From Liolophura sinensis (Eukaryota > Mollusca > Polyplacophora > Chitonida > Chitonidae): a stretch of 64,000 nt of DNA. Each line of letters opens with the position of its first letter. The first letter of the stretch is position 1. Where the stretch lies: the NCBI RefSeq assembly GCF_032854445.1, contig NC_088300.1, positions 48,026,984-48,090,983 on the forward strand. The letters run 5' to 3'. Shown piece by piece: positions 24,289-36,065 of this stretch. The translations under genes were made by a program, and so were the position numbers. Under the pieces are notes generated by a model, which made no database searches, was not told the DNA's origin, and was given only the letters and a program-made list of their open reading frames with translations.

Positions 24289-24560
24289 CACTAAAAAATA
24301 ATCTGTTAACAGAAAGTCTCTTGTCTTGTGATGCTAGAATGTATTCTGATATTGTAACATGACACTGTGTGACATTTGACATGAGGTTTTGTTAGTATAT
24401 AACACAATATCTAATTTGAATTAATAGAATATGTGTGTTATATTTAACAGAATAATATACTGGAATGACAGAATATTCTGCTGCGACAACAGAATACATT
24501 CTAGCATCAATCAGACAGTAGACTTTCTATTAAAAGTAACAGATTCTTTTCTGAGAGTGG
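24289..24560. mobile_element. Foldback MITE family M, copy 1
   Basis: The left end (CACTAAAAAATAATCTGTTA, then AGAAAGTCTCTTGTCTTG and GATGCTAGAATGTATTCTG) pairs with the right end (CAGAATACATTCTAGCATCA, then GACTTTCTA and AACAGATTCTTTTCTGAGAG). The inverted arms are about 50 bp with small gaps. The AT-rich interior lacks coding potential. Confidence 0.75.
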
Positions 24561-24888
24561 TTTCCTCATACAATCTAGGAGTTGCCTGAAGTGTCACTTC
24601 ATATGCTCAATAATTTTCAATATAATAACTCGAATCGCACCATCCTCTATATGATTGGTCAGACCCGGGCTGCAAAGAGACCTCAGTCAATGAAATAGTC
24701 GCCCCCTTTTTTCTATCATCGTTGATGTATCTCTTTCTACAGCATGTTAACAGAAAGTGATTATGAATTTGCTTATTTATTTAGAGATAACTGAGTTTAC
24801 CTAATTCATATCTGTTCGCGTTTGGATCTCGGGCCTGGATTGTTAACCGTGACTTCATGAAAACAGTGTGAACAAATCTGCTTCTCTA

Positions 24889-25060
24889 GTGCAAGTATAA
24901 GTACATATAGCGTTTCACACAAGTATAACTACATATAACGTTTAACACAAGTATAACTACATGTAACATTTCACACAAGTATAACTACATATAACGTTTC
25001 ACACAAGTATAACTACATGTAACATTTCAAGTATAGCTGCATGTAACATTTCACACAAGG
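24889..25060. repeat. 28-bp minisatellite
   Basis: The unit CACAAGTATAACTACATATA-ACGTTTCA repeats at 24921, 24949 and 24977 and onwards for about six copies. The last units carry a deletion and a G for A change. Confidence 0.9.
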
Positions 25061-25109
25061 ATATAAGAATTAAGGGTGTTTTTTGCTGTGAACGAATGTT
25101 AACGCAAGT

Positions 25110-25241
25110 CTGCGGCATCCTGTCGTGGGTTTCCCCCGGCTCTGCCCGGTTTCCTCCCGTCATAATGCTGGTCGCGGTCGTTTGAGTGAAATATTCTTGA
25201 GTACGGCGTAAAACACCAATCAAGTAAATAAATAAATAAAC
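25110..25241 (+). repeat. SINE family A, 5'-truncated
   Basis: It runs from CCTGTCGTGGGTTTCCCCCG through CTCCCGTCATAATGCTGG and GAAATATTCTTGAGTACGGC to AACACCAATCAAGTAAATAA. Only the body and tail remain. Confidence 0.9.
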
Positions 25242-25427
25242 AGCGCATTATACATAATTCGTAGTATACAATTACCTGCTTCTATGGTATGATTGAAAAT
25301 AGAGCTCCTGATACTGTATTCAAAGTTCGCCATAATTATACAGTATTGTCTTGCAGGTAGATGAGTTTTGTCTGGTATAGCTTACGCGGCATACACTACT
25401 TGTCTTTATAAATCATCTAAAACCACA

Positions 25428-25556
25428 CTGAAATAAAAATAATCTGTTAATTTTAATAAAAAGTTTGTTGAATGAGTAATGCTGGAATAACAGAATACGT
25501 TCTAGGATCACTCAAACAACAGACTTTTTGTTAAATTTAACAGATTTTTTTATTGT
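25428..25556. mobile_element. Foldback MITE family M, copy 2 (compact)
   Basis: AATCTGTTAATTTTAATAAA-AAGTTTGTTGA on the left is complementary to CTCAAACAACAGACTTTTTG-TTAAATTTAACAGATT on the right. Only about 25 bp lies between the arms, so almost the whole element forms one hairpin. It shares its ends with copy 1. Confidence 0.8.
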
Positions 25557-27267
25557 ATGTACTCTTTTATTCTAAATTTCCTAGTGCATCACACATTTCA
25601 ATGTACAGATGTGGGCTCGCAATATACTTTTACACAGACAGTGCATATAAGCCCTATACAACGTTACAGCAGAAACCGATGCGTTGTACTGCTATTTGAG
25701 TCTTTGTGCCTACCCCTTCAGTCAATGTTTCACATTAGCTACAAATCATCAATAATGCGGATATACCGTGATACACTGATGAAACCTATACACAACTAAG
25801 AAGGAAATCATCAGATTTTACTCTGGATCTTGCTGAAGGTTTTTCGTTAATTCTTAAATTCTGCGAATAAGCTCAAAGGAAGATAACTCGAAGTTTTATG
25901 ACATTGATAGAAGTATGTGAGCTCTTTGAATTCTCTCTCTGTCGTTCGCTTTTAATGGATTTACACGTTTCTGACAGTATATATATATACAGTGAAGTAT
26001 TTGTTACCGTATATACAGTTAGCCTAATGACCCCAAACAGAATGGTAAGCGAGAAGGCGTATAGATGTACGATCAGTGTTTCCTTTTTCGCTGAATAATT
26101 GGATGTCAGTAAAGAAGATGTGATGACATACTCGCTAGTAGTATCCCCCATGTGTCTGTATACACGCATGCATGAGAAGCCCGCTTTGTATTTTTAATCA
26201 CTTCTGTCTATACATCATTTTGTCCTATTTATTTACTTGTATACAAATTGCTTTACACCTACATCTGGTCTTATAGGGGCCACTAATTGCGCTTGATGAG
26301 TGTGTATGAGGTTGTCAAGTACATGTATAACTGTATTATATAAATGAAAACCTCAATTTGAACGCATGTAAAACCAAAAATATATGGTCCAAATAAGTAT
26401 ATCCATGCTTATATACGTACCAATGTATCCTTATGAACCGAAGGAAGACCGCTAAATGTTTTAGTGGGAACGAAACAGTGTAATTATTTTTTACTTCTCA
26501 CTAATTTTTTACAGTTTCTCTATTTACACGCATGCGTTTCACTAAAAGGTGCCTTCCTGTATATGTAACATTTTCACTGTTCCGTCTACATATGTATAGA
26601 CCCATCTTCCAGTCATATATAAAATTGATTATCATTTGCTACATTATTTAATATGCGCTTTGCCCGTATTCTAATAAGATGTATTCTATAATCCAGAGAA
26701 ATGCTCACAAGGGTTAACTGATTGTGTTTTAGCGTTATATTATGGCCCTTGTTGCAGGACAGTTGCACAGTTGTACAGCTGTATTTTAACTTTGTTAAAT
26801 TTAGCGTTAAAGCAAATATACCGTTATTGGCAAATTGTATGTTACCGCACTGAATATTTATCACAAAGTTGTAAAGAAACCATACCTTGTGAGTTCATGA
26901 TATAGCTTATATAAATGTACACGAAAGTGATGAGAATTTGGATGAGTGTATGTTTCGACGATGAGTTGAAAACTGGCCTCGGGGCTTTAACAAAACATTC
27001 CAATACACTGATGGATTTAAAATGGCTTTGTACAATGTTCAAGTCCAGCTCTAAAAGCAATTACGTACAGAAAATACACAACATGTGTACCACAAGTACA
27101 CAATAATTGTAACTAACCTGCACATGAACATTAATGTGTATACCTTACTTACATCAACTTTATGTACCGTGCCTAGGTATGTAAGGTGTGCCAAATTGTG
27201 TACCTGTGATACACACCTTGTTTACGTCGCGAGCTACACCAACAAGTGTGACATTTGCTTTTTGAGA
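25557..27267. other. Non-coding stretch, nothing supported
   Basis: AT-rich with several overlapping short frames on both strands, none with family signatures. No long repeat seen. Confidence 0.4.
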
Positions 27268-27432
27268 GTGCTGGCTTCCTCTCCGGCCGTACCTGGGAAG
27301 GTCTGCCAGCAACCTATGGATGGTCGTGGGTTCCTTCGGGCTATGATCGGTTTCCTCCCAACATGATGCTGGCCGCCATCGCAGGTGAAGAGTATTCTAG
27401 AGTACGACGTAAAACACCAATCAAATAAATAA
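27268..27432 (+). repeat. SINE family A, 5'-truncated
   Basis: It begins at GGCTTCCTCTCCGGCCGTAC and continues through GGTCTGCCAGCAACC and GGTCGTGGGTTCC to AACACCAATCAAATAAATAA. It lacks both Pol III boxes. Confidence 0.9.
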
Positions 27433-28439
27433 GTTAAAAAACAATGCAACTATTTACTATCCAATGTACTATTCAACGATGTGTAATATATCCATTTCTA
27501 CCAGTTCATCATTTGACTTTAAAAAGCTTGTGGTTGAATAGAAACATTCTCCTCAAATAATTGTACTACATGATATGAGAGTTACAAAGAGATGTTTGCG
27601 ACAGTTTTTATATTGGTAAATTGGTGCATTGGTATGACAGAGCTATATATGTTCATTTATTGGTTTAATCTCTACTGAAGGTATACATTGTAACAGATTA
27701 AGTCAAGCAAGCCACAATAATTCGGTCTATCATCAAGCAATTTATACCGATGACAGTAATGTTCTGCCATGTATTATTCCTCATATATCAGATTTTGTAA
27801 ACCAAAACGCTAAATCGTAAAACCCTCTTTCAAACGTTTTTTTGGTATAGAGACGATGTACAGTGTACTCAAGGATGTAATGCGTTACTGACAGCTTTTG
27901 GCGAAAAGATACATCCTTTCTTCGTGCAGTCGTCTAAAGGTACACGTCATCTCCGTTCAAGAAAGTTCCATATTTTCCACTTGTTGTTTACTGAAAACCG
28001 ACACTCCACACACAAAAGTTGAAACACCCACTGTCTTCAGCTAAAACACCTGTAGGCCTAGACCTACATGAATCTGCAATCACTGAACCAATATAATGGT
28101 TCAAGGTTATTCAAAGTGCAAAATTATTAAGTGATTTCAAAGGAAAGGAAACGGAGGGATTTTTTAAAAAGACGGGAAGATGTAGATCTCCGGTTTCGAA
28201 TGTTTTAGTTCCTTTATCTGAAATTTTTATTGACAACAGCTGTCAGTTATAGATTATACTGTATAGCATATCAAATACTGTGCATAGAAGGGCATAGAAA
28301 ATTGAATGTAAAATTTGATGAGACATTTAACCTGTACCTCCTTGTTCGCCTCTTGTAGTAAAAGATCCTTACATATTAACGGGAAAGACGTAATCGTCTG
28401 TTACTTTCGAACTGTATCTTATATCGCTTAACCTGGGGC
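27433..28439. other. Non-coding stretch, nothing supported
   Basis: AT-rich, with no open frame of note. Confidence 0.4.
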
Positions 28440-28795
28440 TGGGGGCCGTAAAAGCAGCCATGCTCATTACATCTGCATGATGCCTTTATGAGCAGTTGCT
28501 ATCAAAGCGCGACTGAGATACCTTGTTTAATTGTTATTTGACCTGGAACTCTGATATGGAATTCATGCCGGGAATATCCACCGTCTGCCCGGCATCACTG
28601 AAAACTGATGACCGCTTCTCTCTTGTGTGTAACCGGCTTTGTTTTTTATTTGTATAATTTCCTTTGTCTTTGGGATCTAGTGTTAAACGTTGTTTTGGAA
28701 ATGGATCTTGCGATTATCGACATGGAACGCCCTTTACGGACTACGAACGGTATACGAATGTCGGGCATGACGCTTATATTTAAATGATTTAAAGT
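28440..28795 (+). repeat. Interspersed repeat family D, long copy
   Basis: GAGCAGTTGCTATCAAAGCG-CGACTGAGATACC at 28491-28522 is followed, about 160 bp on, by AGTGTTAAACGTTGTTTTGG and ATCTTGCGATTATCGACATG-GAACG. The same two blocks occur in the same order and at similar spacing at 31995-32290. The class is not recognised. Confidence 0.65.
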
Positions 28796-30399
28796 TGTGC
28801 AGTCCGCTGGAAGTGTGGCCAGCTGTCGCATGCTGTCGCTTTAGGTGGATTTATATTCCATAGACTATATTATGCCTTCAAACAGGTTCAATAAGGGAAC
28901 AACAATCAATTAACCGAGAAAACAGCGCGCTTGTTGTGAAAAAGCCTCACTAATCTAGAGAATTCCTTTTTGCAACTGACCCTTCTTTGAACTTCATCAT
29001 CATTTTTAAAATCAGACCCATTGTTCCCCTAATCTGAAATAATGAAGATCAGCACTAGCTTGTCACGACTACAACGTCTTTTGTTACGACCCGTTTTTCC
29101 CTGGCTACAAATCTTCCCTACTCGTCAATGTTAAACAATCTGTAAAAAAAACACAACATTAAAAGGCCGGGTTGACATCAGACGACAGTAGTATTTGTTT
29201 CCATTTCTGGCCTCTTTTAGATCCCGTTTCCACGGCACGGCTGATTACTTCCACTCGAGCAATGCGCTGAGACGTGGTTATGATGGCCGATCGTCTCTCT
29301 GATCCACGCTGAGCTCACGATACGCCAGAGGCGATGTCAGCTCGCTGATTTCACTTATCAGCTATTGTCTCTCTGTGCAAATACCTAGCATTTTTACTAG
29401 CTTCAAAACAAAGGGCTTCGTGGAAGAAAATAGAGGATTATCAAAAGAGCGAGGAAAAAACGAATTAAGTAATTCGAGCGTTTTAAGGGGTTCGTGCTAA
29501 GTGGGGATATTTGATATACCTAGTCTATAGTGGAAATGGAATCTCCCACTGAACAGAATAAGGGAATTAATGATATTGTTAGTCTCTGAATGACAAAAAA
29601 TCCCTTTAACGGCTGTCGAAATAATGGTGGAAGCTTCTACATGTTGACAAGCATGATGAGTGGAAACTGCTGTGATTGTTTACCTTGACTTTTGTCTTCT
29701 GTTGCAAACTTAGATTGATTTATGAATGTACAGCACAGACGTGTTCGATAATTATAGAACTAACATAAACAAGCTCTGTTGTTAAAAGGCTAAAAGACGA
29801 TTTCCATGTAATAAATCCCGTGCTAACATTGCCTACTAAATGGTTAATTTCCAAAAACTCAAATATAGTGTATTTTTATCAACAACTATATTGTGTTACT
29901 GACAAGATGCCACAGTGTTTAAAGAAATTTAACAACTGCGTGGCTCTAGCGTGATTATTTTTTTATTTGTTCACACTCAAAGTTTAAACACAGAAAGATA
30001 GTCACACAACGAAAGGAAAAGTGGAAAACAAAATATATGCAGCAATTTGTTATAAGAGGTGCAAACATTTACAGCTCTAAATTTTTGCACGAGTTAAAAT
30101 TGTTATTATTTTTGTTCATGACAACTGTCTTGTCCTCCTTGCGTACTCCTGCATCTTCGTCTTGCATACTCCGACGATGATTCACACGGTGAATTTATTC
30201 AACACCCTTAGGTTGTATATGGTACATTAGAATCATCTTTACGTGAAAGAATAAATGTACAATTGAATGTTTTGGGTTGTTATAGCCATGTTATAAGGAG
30301 ACTCAACGCTCAATTATCATTTTAAACTATGATTCCTAAAAAAAAAACCTTTTGGAAATTCCAAATGGCTGTTTCACAGTCCATTCTTCGATTTCGTTA
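28796..30399. other. Non-coding stretch, locally GC-richer at 29200-29350
   Basis: The 29215-29350 segment (CCACGGCACGGCTGATTACT, GCTGAGCTCACGATACGCC) stands out by composition, but it has no open frame or repeat match. The rest is AT-rich. Confidence 0.3.
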
Positions 30400-30778
30400 A
30401 GTGGCCTAATGGTTAAGTTCGCCTCAGTGGCCTAATGGTTAGAGCGTCCGCGTCTTAGTCGGAAGACTCCCGGGATCAAACCCAGGTCGCGTAAAACTAA
30501 GCCTTTAAATATGGTAATTGTTGCTGCCTCTCTTGGCGCTCAGCACTGAGGTGTTAACTCAAGGAAATAGGACTGGTTGATCCGGTGTGATCGGCTGGGG
30601 TGGGGTGTCATGTCTGGTGTCTTCAGCATAATACTTCACTGACGGCAGCTCTTGGAGGCATGGCCCTGCCATAAGAGGATACATAATATGTACATGCACT
30701 TCATGATTCTGCGTTGTCATATGTCTGAAAAATTGTTAAGTACGACATAAAACCCCAAGCATTCATTCATTCACTCAC
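30400..30778 (+). repeat. SINE family B-type, full length with duplicated head
   Basis: A tRNA-like head (AGTGGCCTAATGGTTAGAGC, A box; GGGATCAAACCC, B box) leads into a body ending TCATATGTCTGAAAAATTGT-TAAGTACGAC and the tail CCCCAAGCATTCATTCATTC. The tail is the complement of the family B ends at 4148 and 7108. The A-box segment AGTGGCCTAATGGTTA occurs twice, at 30400 and 30426, a 26-bp duplication of the head. Confidence 0.9.
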
Positions 30779-30784
30779 CGCAGC

Positions 30785-30966
30785 CGATGAGCCCTTTACC
30801 CGCCAGGTACAGGAATCCATCTCCCGCTTTGTGGTTTGTTAGGTACTTGGCGAAGGGCGGTGGCTTACACCGGGCACTAGGCGTCCTCGACCCATAACCT
30901 GACAGCCGTTGTGTTTAAGTGAAAACTTCTTAAGTAAGGCGCTTAACGCCAATCAAATAAAAAGTG
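30785..30966 (+). repeat. SINE family C, 5'-truncated
   Basis: CTTTACCCGCCAGGTACAGG, GGCGGTGGCTTACACCGGGC and CCATAACCTGACAGCCG lead to AAGTAAGGCGCTTAACGCCA-ATCAAATAAA. It directly follows a family B copy. The end resembles that of family A; the body does not. Confidence 0.65.
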
Positions 30967-31179
30967 AAATTATTTTATCCCCATAGTTATGAAGCTATGA
31001 ATCATTCGGTGTGTTAGCTTGGTCCCCGATTTAAACGATGTTTTCTGGTAAGAGGTCAGAATCAGGCCCTTTATACATGCACATGTATGTATAGCGCTAC
31101 ATAACTGAAACAGTGTGCGATAAAATTATGCATGACGCATGCCATTCAAGTTTATGCCCTCATTGTGAGGACCTAGCCA

Positions 31180-31302
31180 GGGAAGTATCAACTAAGATGG
31201 CCAGTTTAAAGATTTTAGGTATGACTATGCTTGGTATTGAATTCACATCTTTGCTTAGGAGGGCGACGCGCTAAGCACTCGGCCAACACAGCGAGGATAA
31301 TG
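31180..31302 (-). repeat. Possible tRNA-headed SINE fragment
   Basis: On the minus strand TATCCTCGCTGTGTTGGCCG-AGTGCTTAGCGC looks like an acceptor plus A box. GATGTGAATTCAATACC is a weak B box about 45 bp on. There is no intact tRNA fold, so this is probably a SINE head. Confidence 0.4.
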
Positions 31303-31929
31303 AAATGATCTACGCGAACAATGCACAACGCACCTCTCTGTATTATTATCACACGTTAGTTTGATTGGGTTTAGTAACTTGCAAATAGGTGAGTGTTTCT
31401 TGGGTTCTGTCCATGCAAACTATATCTGTATGAGGTTCACAATAGTTGTGTATGTATAATGTAGACCTGGAAGTCACATTCCTGTATGGAGGTACTGCAC
31501 TGTTACGTAACATCGCTGGTTTTCCTGGTCGCACGGTTTTCCGCAAGCAGCGGGGCCGATGTTTCATTGCTGTACTTCAGCTCATGCGACGATGTATGGC
31601 CTGGATGAATGCTCGTCTGGCTACACCCCAGTCATTGCGCATTGTGGGATTCTGCTAATAGTGGAAGTGTAGGACAACGGAAGGTAAGACGGCTCAGTAA
31701 ATATGCATTCCCGCCTTTCTGGATTCATGCTGGACGTGCACGAGCTTGGTTGAATGTAGTTTCTATATGAGCTGTTGCTACTGGCCTATGGTATTAAAAT
31801 ACCATACTGGTCCTGGTTCATTGCAGAACTCGGTCTCAATTAGTGTTCAGACAAGAGAAATATAGTCCTCTTGTAAGTAAACATGGGCAGAGCGTCCAGA
31901 ATCTCTTGCGCTCTGCTTGTGTCCATTTC

Positions 31930-32335
31930 CGCTTAACACGGGGCTAAGGTCTGTCTATCCATCGTGTTGAATTAGATCATCACGTTGGATATCTGAACAG
32001 TTGCAATCAAAGCGCAACTGAGATACATATTTTGTAATCGACAACTTATCTTTTAGCACAGTACACGCATTGAATACTGATTTCACTCAGTTGCCTAGAA
32101 TATACCTCGCGTTTTAAGTAATCCAAGATCATTAAAAAAGCCTGATTGCTTTTTTTTGCGTGATTCCGTCCTAATTTTGTACTTTGTATACTTTCTTCGT
32201 TCTTTGGTGCTTTGTGTTATACATCGTTTGAGGAATTGGCCTTGCGATTATTAAACTGGAACGTCCTTATTGGTTGATGGCTGGTGTACGAATGCCTGTT
32301 TCAACGCATAGATTTGTATCCGCGTGGAAAATCCT
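31930..32335 (+). repeat. Interspersed repeat family D, second long copy
   Basis: GAACAGTTGCAATCAAAGCG-CAACTGAGATAC at 31995-32027 and, further on, TTTGTGTTATACATCGTTTG and AATTGGCCTTGCGATTATTA-AACTGGAACGTCC. It is collinear with 28440-28795. Confidence 0.65.
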
Positions 32336-32479
32336 CAAGGGTTCCCTCAACACCCCAGGGTAGTTTACGCAGTGTTGATAAACTCAAAAAATGATTTATG
32401 CGTTATGAATTATGATCTAAAACGTGCAACAGGTGTTGAAATGTAAACGTCAAATTTTAATATATCATTTATGTTTGTG

Positions 32480-32695
32480 CCATCGCTGATCGAGCTAACT
32501 AATCGGCCCCGTCAGATTCTGCTTACCTTTGACCAGTTAGGTCGTGAGTTCAGATCCAGCTTTCGCTACCTTGCTAGTCAGGAGCTGTGGTATCTCTCAG
32601 GTCTTCCACCCATTAACGTGGTTGCCGTCGAATATGGGTGCAATGTTGCTTGAGTATACGGCCCAAACCGTCATCCGATGAAATAAATAAAGAAA
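32480..32695 (+). repeat. tRNA-headed SINE, diverged
   Basis: GGTCGTGAGTTCAGATCCAGC supplies a B box. The body contains CCATTAACGTGGTTGCCGTC, GAATATGGGTGCAATGTTGC and TTGAGTATACGGC, and the tail is GATGAAATAAATAAAG. The final half recalls family A (TTGAGTACGGCGTAAAAC). Confidence 0.6.
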
Positions 32696-33976
32696 CTCCT
32701 ATATTCCTATTGGGTTACATATTGGGTACATTGTGAGATGTTTCTATCCTGAGTGAAACATACGGAAATTATTACCCTAACTTATCCACCGACTCCAACT
32801 TCGCTAGGTCAACACAAATCCAATCGTTACCATGATGCCAACAAGCATTAACATGACATGTTAGATGATGCCTGCCTAGCGTATCCTCTCTGGCGCAACG
32901 TTAGAAATTGTTTAAATATATATCTGGTTGAACAGATCTATTTTTTGGTTTAAAATACACTTTCCTAGGTTTAAAATTATACTTTATTGATAGCTCATGA
33001 GTCAAACATATGTTTGTAGACCTACACAGCCAGTATTTTGAATTGAATGATACAGTTTGAATTGATAACACAGCTACATGCAGTACACATTTATTATTTA
33101 TCTGTTTATCTGTTTCATATGATTACTAATAATGTTTCCTTGTTTTCATGTTTTGGGACATACAGGGCTGATGAAAGCTATGTCCAAAGGTTTTTCAAAG
33201 AGTGACAAAAAGCCGTTTTCAAACTCACAGTCTCATTGATGAAAGGTGGTAGTAATTAACTGAACTATAACACATATGGTTTTCACTACAATTGTTTGGA
33301 TGAAACATTATGTCACACGTCTTATTTCCAAGTTTTCGTCTCCTGGCAATCAAGACTTACCAGTAGCAATAATATTCCCCAATACTGTGGATTAACATTC
33401 CGTTTTGTTTAGAATGTAAAAACTGACACATTTTCCTCATTCTTGAAACACATTTGACTAATGTATTATAACTATGATAATATGTCATATAGACAATATT
33501 GCGTACGGCAATTATTTGAACCGATATCACTATTTTCACACATTCTCACATACAATTATTTCAACAAAGGTCTCTTTTGTTAAAAATGATTAAATACCAT
33601 ATCCCTGACTTCTTTATGATCTGTGTGTCTGTGTTAGTTATATTACAAGCATATTACAAAACTGTGATGTTAATGATTTTTAGTCCCCGAAGCCAAGACA
33701 AAAGTAAAAGTCTCAACTTGTGTGCTGACAGCACCTTCGATTTTATTTGTTTTGTTTCCTTTACTTACCCAAGCTCCTGGCGAATAACCGCAGTGAAATC
33801 AACAGGAACTTATTCTAACTGGAACTGCAAAGCGGTTTCGGTCGGGGTCTACGTCGTTTGTTGTCGTAATTATCATTGCACCCTATCAAACAGTAGACAG
33901 CATGGTCATTTCTAAGTGCACAGCCGTTTTGGGAAAGAGGGTATAAATCTGTTCAGTTGTCTTCAAATTCCATGTT
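32696..33976. other. Non-coding stretch, nothing supported
   Basis: AT-rich. The 112-codon plus frame at 33577-33915 carries no recognisable domain and no splice-site support. Confidence 0.35.
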
Positions 33977-34120
33977 AATTTATTTATTTATTTGATAGGT
34001 GTTTTACGCCGTACTCAAGAATATTTCACTTATACGACAGCGGCCAGCATTATGGCGGGAGGAAACCATGCAGAGACCGACGCAAACCCACGATCATCTG
34101 AAGGTTGCTAACTGACCTTC
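33977..34120 (-). repeat. SINE family A, 5'-truncated
   Basis: On the plus strand (ATTT)n is followed by GATAGGTGTTTTACGCCGTA, CACTTATACGACAGCGGCCA and CCCACGATCATCTGAAGG. The copy stops before the tRNA-like head. Confidence 0.9.
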
Positions 34121-35004
34121 TCTTGTTTAATTAAATGTTAAATCATTAGGCATAAATTTCTATTTCCGGGAAAAGGTGACATCATTTAGACGCTTCTAGC
34201 GAGAAAACTATTGATTGTAGCTCAAATTGGTTTCACCTCGCAGAAAGAGCTTGGGCTACAATTTTCAGTTTTCAAGCTTTCCTACTTTGTTAGTTACAGT
34301 CCATTGAAATTACCTAACTAAAGGTTATTATTTTTACTATATCTTTAAAAATTGCAAAGATAGACAAAAAATAAAAGTAAATTCACCGGCCCAAATGCAC
34401 CAGAATACGTACAAAAATTGATATTCGAAACTAAATGTGACGTCACAAATTCGTTCAATGGCGAGCATTCATAGTTTTTACCGGTAGTGAACAATTTCAG
34501 CGAATTCAGTGTATCTAGAATGAGCCTGCCTGCATATCAAATTTTGGAACAATCCGTTCACTGGTTCTAGAGAAGATGATTTTCAAATGTTTTCCTATAA
34601 AACCCAATATGGCCGCCAAATCACCTAACTTAGAAAGCCCGAAGTTGATGTTCGCACAAGTTCAAGTATAAGGAAATACAAATTTCAAATCAATCGGTCA
34701 AAAGGTCTATGCTGTAGCGGGTTCACAAAAAATTTAATAATTAAAAATAATAATAATCCAAACCGTTTCAATACGTGTCTCGCAGGATACCCTGCCCGGA
34801 TCCCTAATAAATTATCTCATTCGAAATATTCTCGTCGAGCACACCCTCCCACCCCACGCCACACACACAACTCCCCTGCCCTGCCACTTCCACAACCACT
34901 TGAAAGTTGTATGTTGACTTACTTCTGAGGAAGACACGAATATGTCCACTAAGGTCACCTTTTTGTGTGCCATGACGGCACTTTGTCGGAAAGTAAAACA
35001 TGTA
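34121..35004. other. Non-coding stretch, nothing supported
   Basis: No family could be assigned. (AATAAT)n lies near 34740-34756. The open frames at 34804-35141 belong partly to the neighbouring SINE. Confidence 0.3.
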
Positions 35005-35288
35005 CTCACTGATAGGTGTGTGTATATGCATAGTGTGTCTTCTTGTGGCAGGGCAAGCCCATGCCGCCATAGTGCTGCCTCCACTGAAGTATTATGCTGA
35101 AGATACCGGCACCCAATCGTGTTATTCTGGCACCGCGCCAACCACTCCTGTTTTCTTGCTCTAACATTTCAGTGGTGAGCGCCGTGCGAGGCAACAACAA
35201 GTCTACTATGGCCGGAATCGGGTTTGATCCCAGGTCTGCCGCCTTGGAGACAGATGCTCTAAGCACTAACCCACCGATACGGTTGCTC
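35005..35288 (-). repeat. SINE with family B-type head, 3'-truncated
   Basis: On the minus strand CGGTGGGTTAGTGCTTAGAG (A box) and GGGATCAAACCC (B box) are followed by TGTTGTTGCCTCGCACGGCG, CATAATACTTCAGTGGAGGC and CCCTGCCACAAGAAGACAC. The matches to 30400-30778 run in order (GTTGCTGCCTCTCTTGGCG, CATAATACTTCACTGACGGC, CCCTGCCATAAGAGGATAC). Confidence 0.8.
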
Positions 35289-35989
35289 ACTGATATTTTA
35301 ATTGTTTTATCTGGGAGTATTCGCCATTCCTCTGTTCCATGCCTAAATATAAGGCCTTTAACACACTACTGTAGACATCGTAAATCCAGCTATAACGTGT
35401 GTCATACCATACCCACGGTGTTTAGAACAGAACAGAGGACCTACATAGCGCAAGATCCCTCCTCGAGATTTCTGTAATTGCGAGGCATAAGTTTTTTCCT
35501 CTGAAATAGGATAGACCCCGCTTGCATGTCTTGGCGGAGACAAAAACCCAAACAATGTTTCTCCAGAGTTAGTAGCCCCAGTAATGGATGGCATGACGTC
35601 ACTAAATTTACAGATATTTTCTCCGACTTGTACACTGAGATTAGGTCTCTACTGCCCCACTAACGTTTGAAAAGGAAATGTATACGTTACTTGGCATCAT
35701 TCCAACAAGATAATCTCTTTCCGCAATTTTGAGAGGTTATATTCAGTACATAAGGAAAAAAGAATTGATGCCGGGTTTTATATTGTGTGTAAATTGCTAG
35801 GAGACGTGTTGGGAATACCTTCACATATTTGATATTATTTCTTAATTTATTTGTTATTAGTTGATTAATTTTGATTGATTGATGTTTTCCCCTGAAATAT
35901 TTCATTGATATTACAACAAAAAGGTAAATATGCGTGGGAGATTTGGTAGATAATCGTAAAGAAATTATTAATATTGGAAGTTAATTCGT

Positions 35990-36065
35990 TTTACTGAAAA
36001 AATAATCTGCTAATTTTAAAGAAAGTTGTTTGAGTTATGTCAGAAAATATTCTGCTCTTATATTA
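35990..36065. mobile_element. Foldback MITE family M, left half
   Basis: AAAATAATCTGCTAATTTTA-AAGAAAGTTGTTTGAG matches the left arm of the copy at 25428. A candidate right half lies 1 kb away at 37081. Confidence 0.55.

Noticed and set aside
30426-30492. Functional tRNA gene
   Set aside because: It has A and B boxes but continues into a conserved SINE body, and no proper acceptor stem could be paired. The same holds for 47447, 35288 and 59244.
33577-33915. 112-codon plus-strand frame
   Set aside because: No domain, Kozak context or neighbouring exon. Length is within chance for this composition and window size.
34804-35290. Overlapping minus-strand frames of 88-109 codons
   Set aside because: They run through the SINE at 35005-35288 and its flank, so they are repeat-derived.
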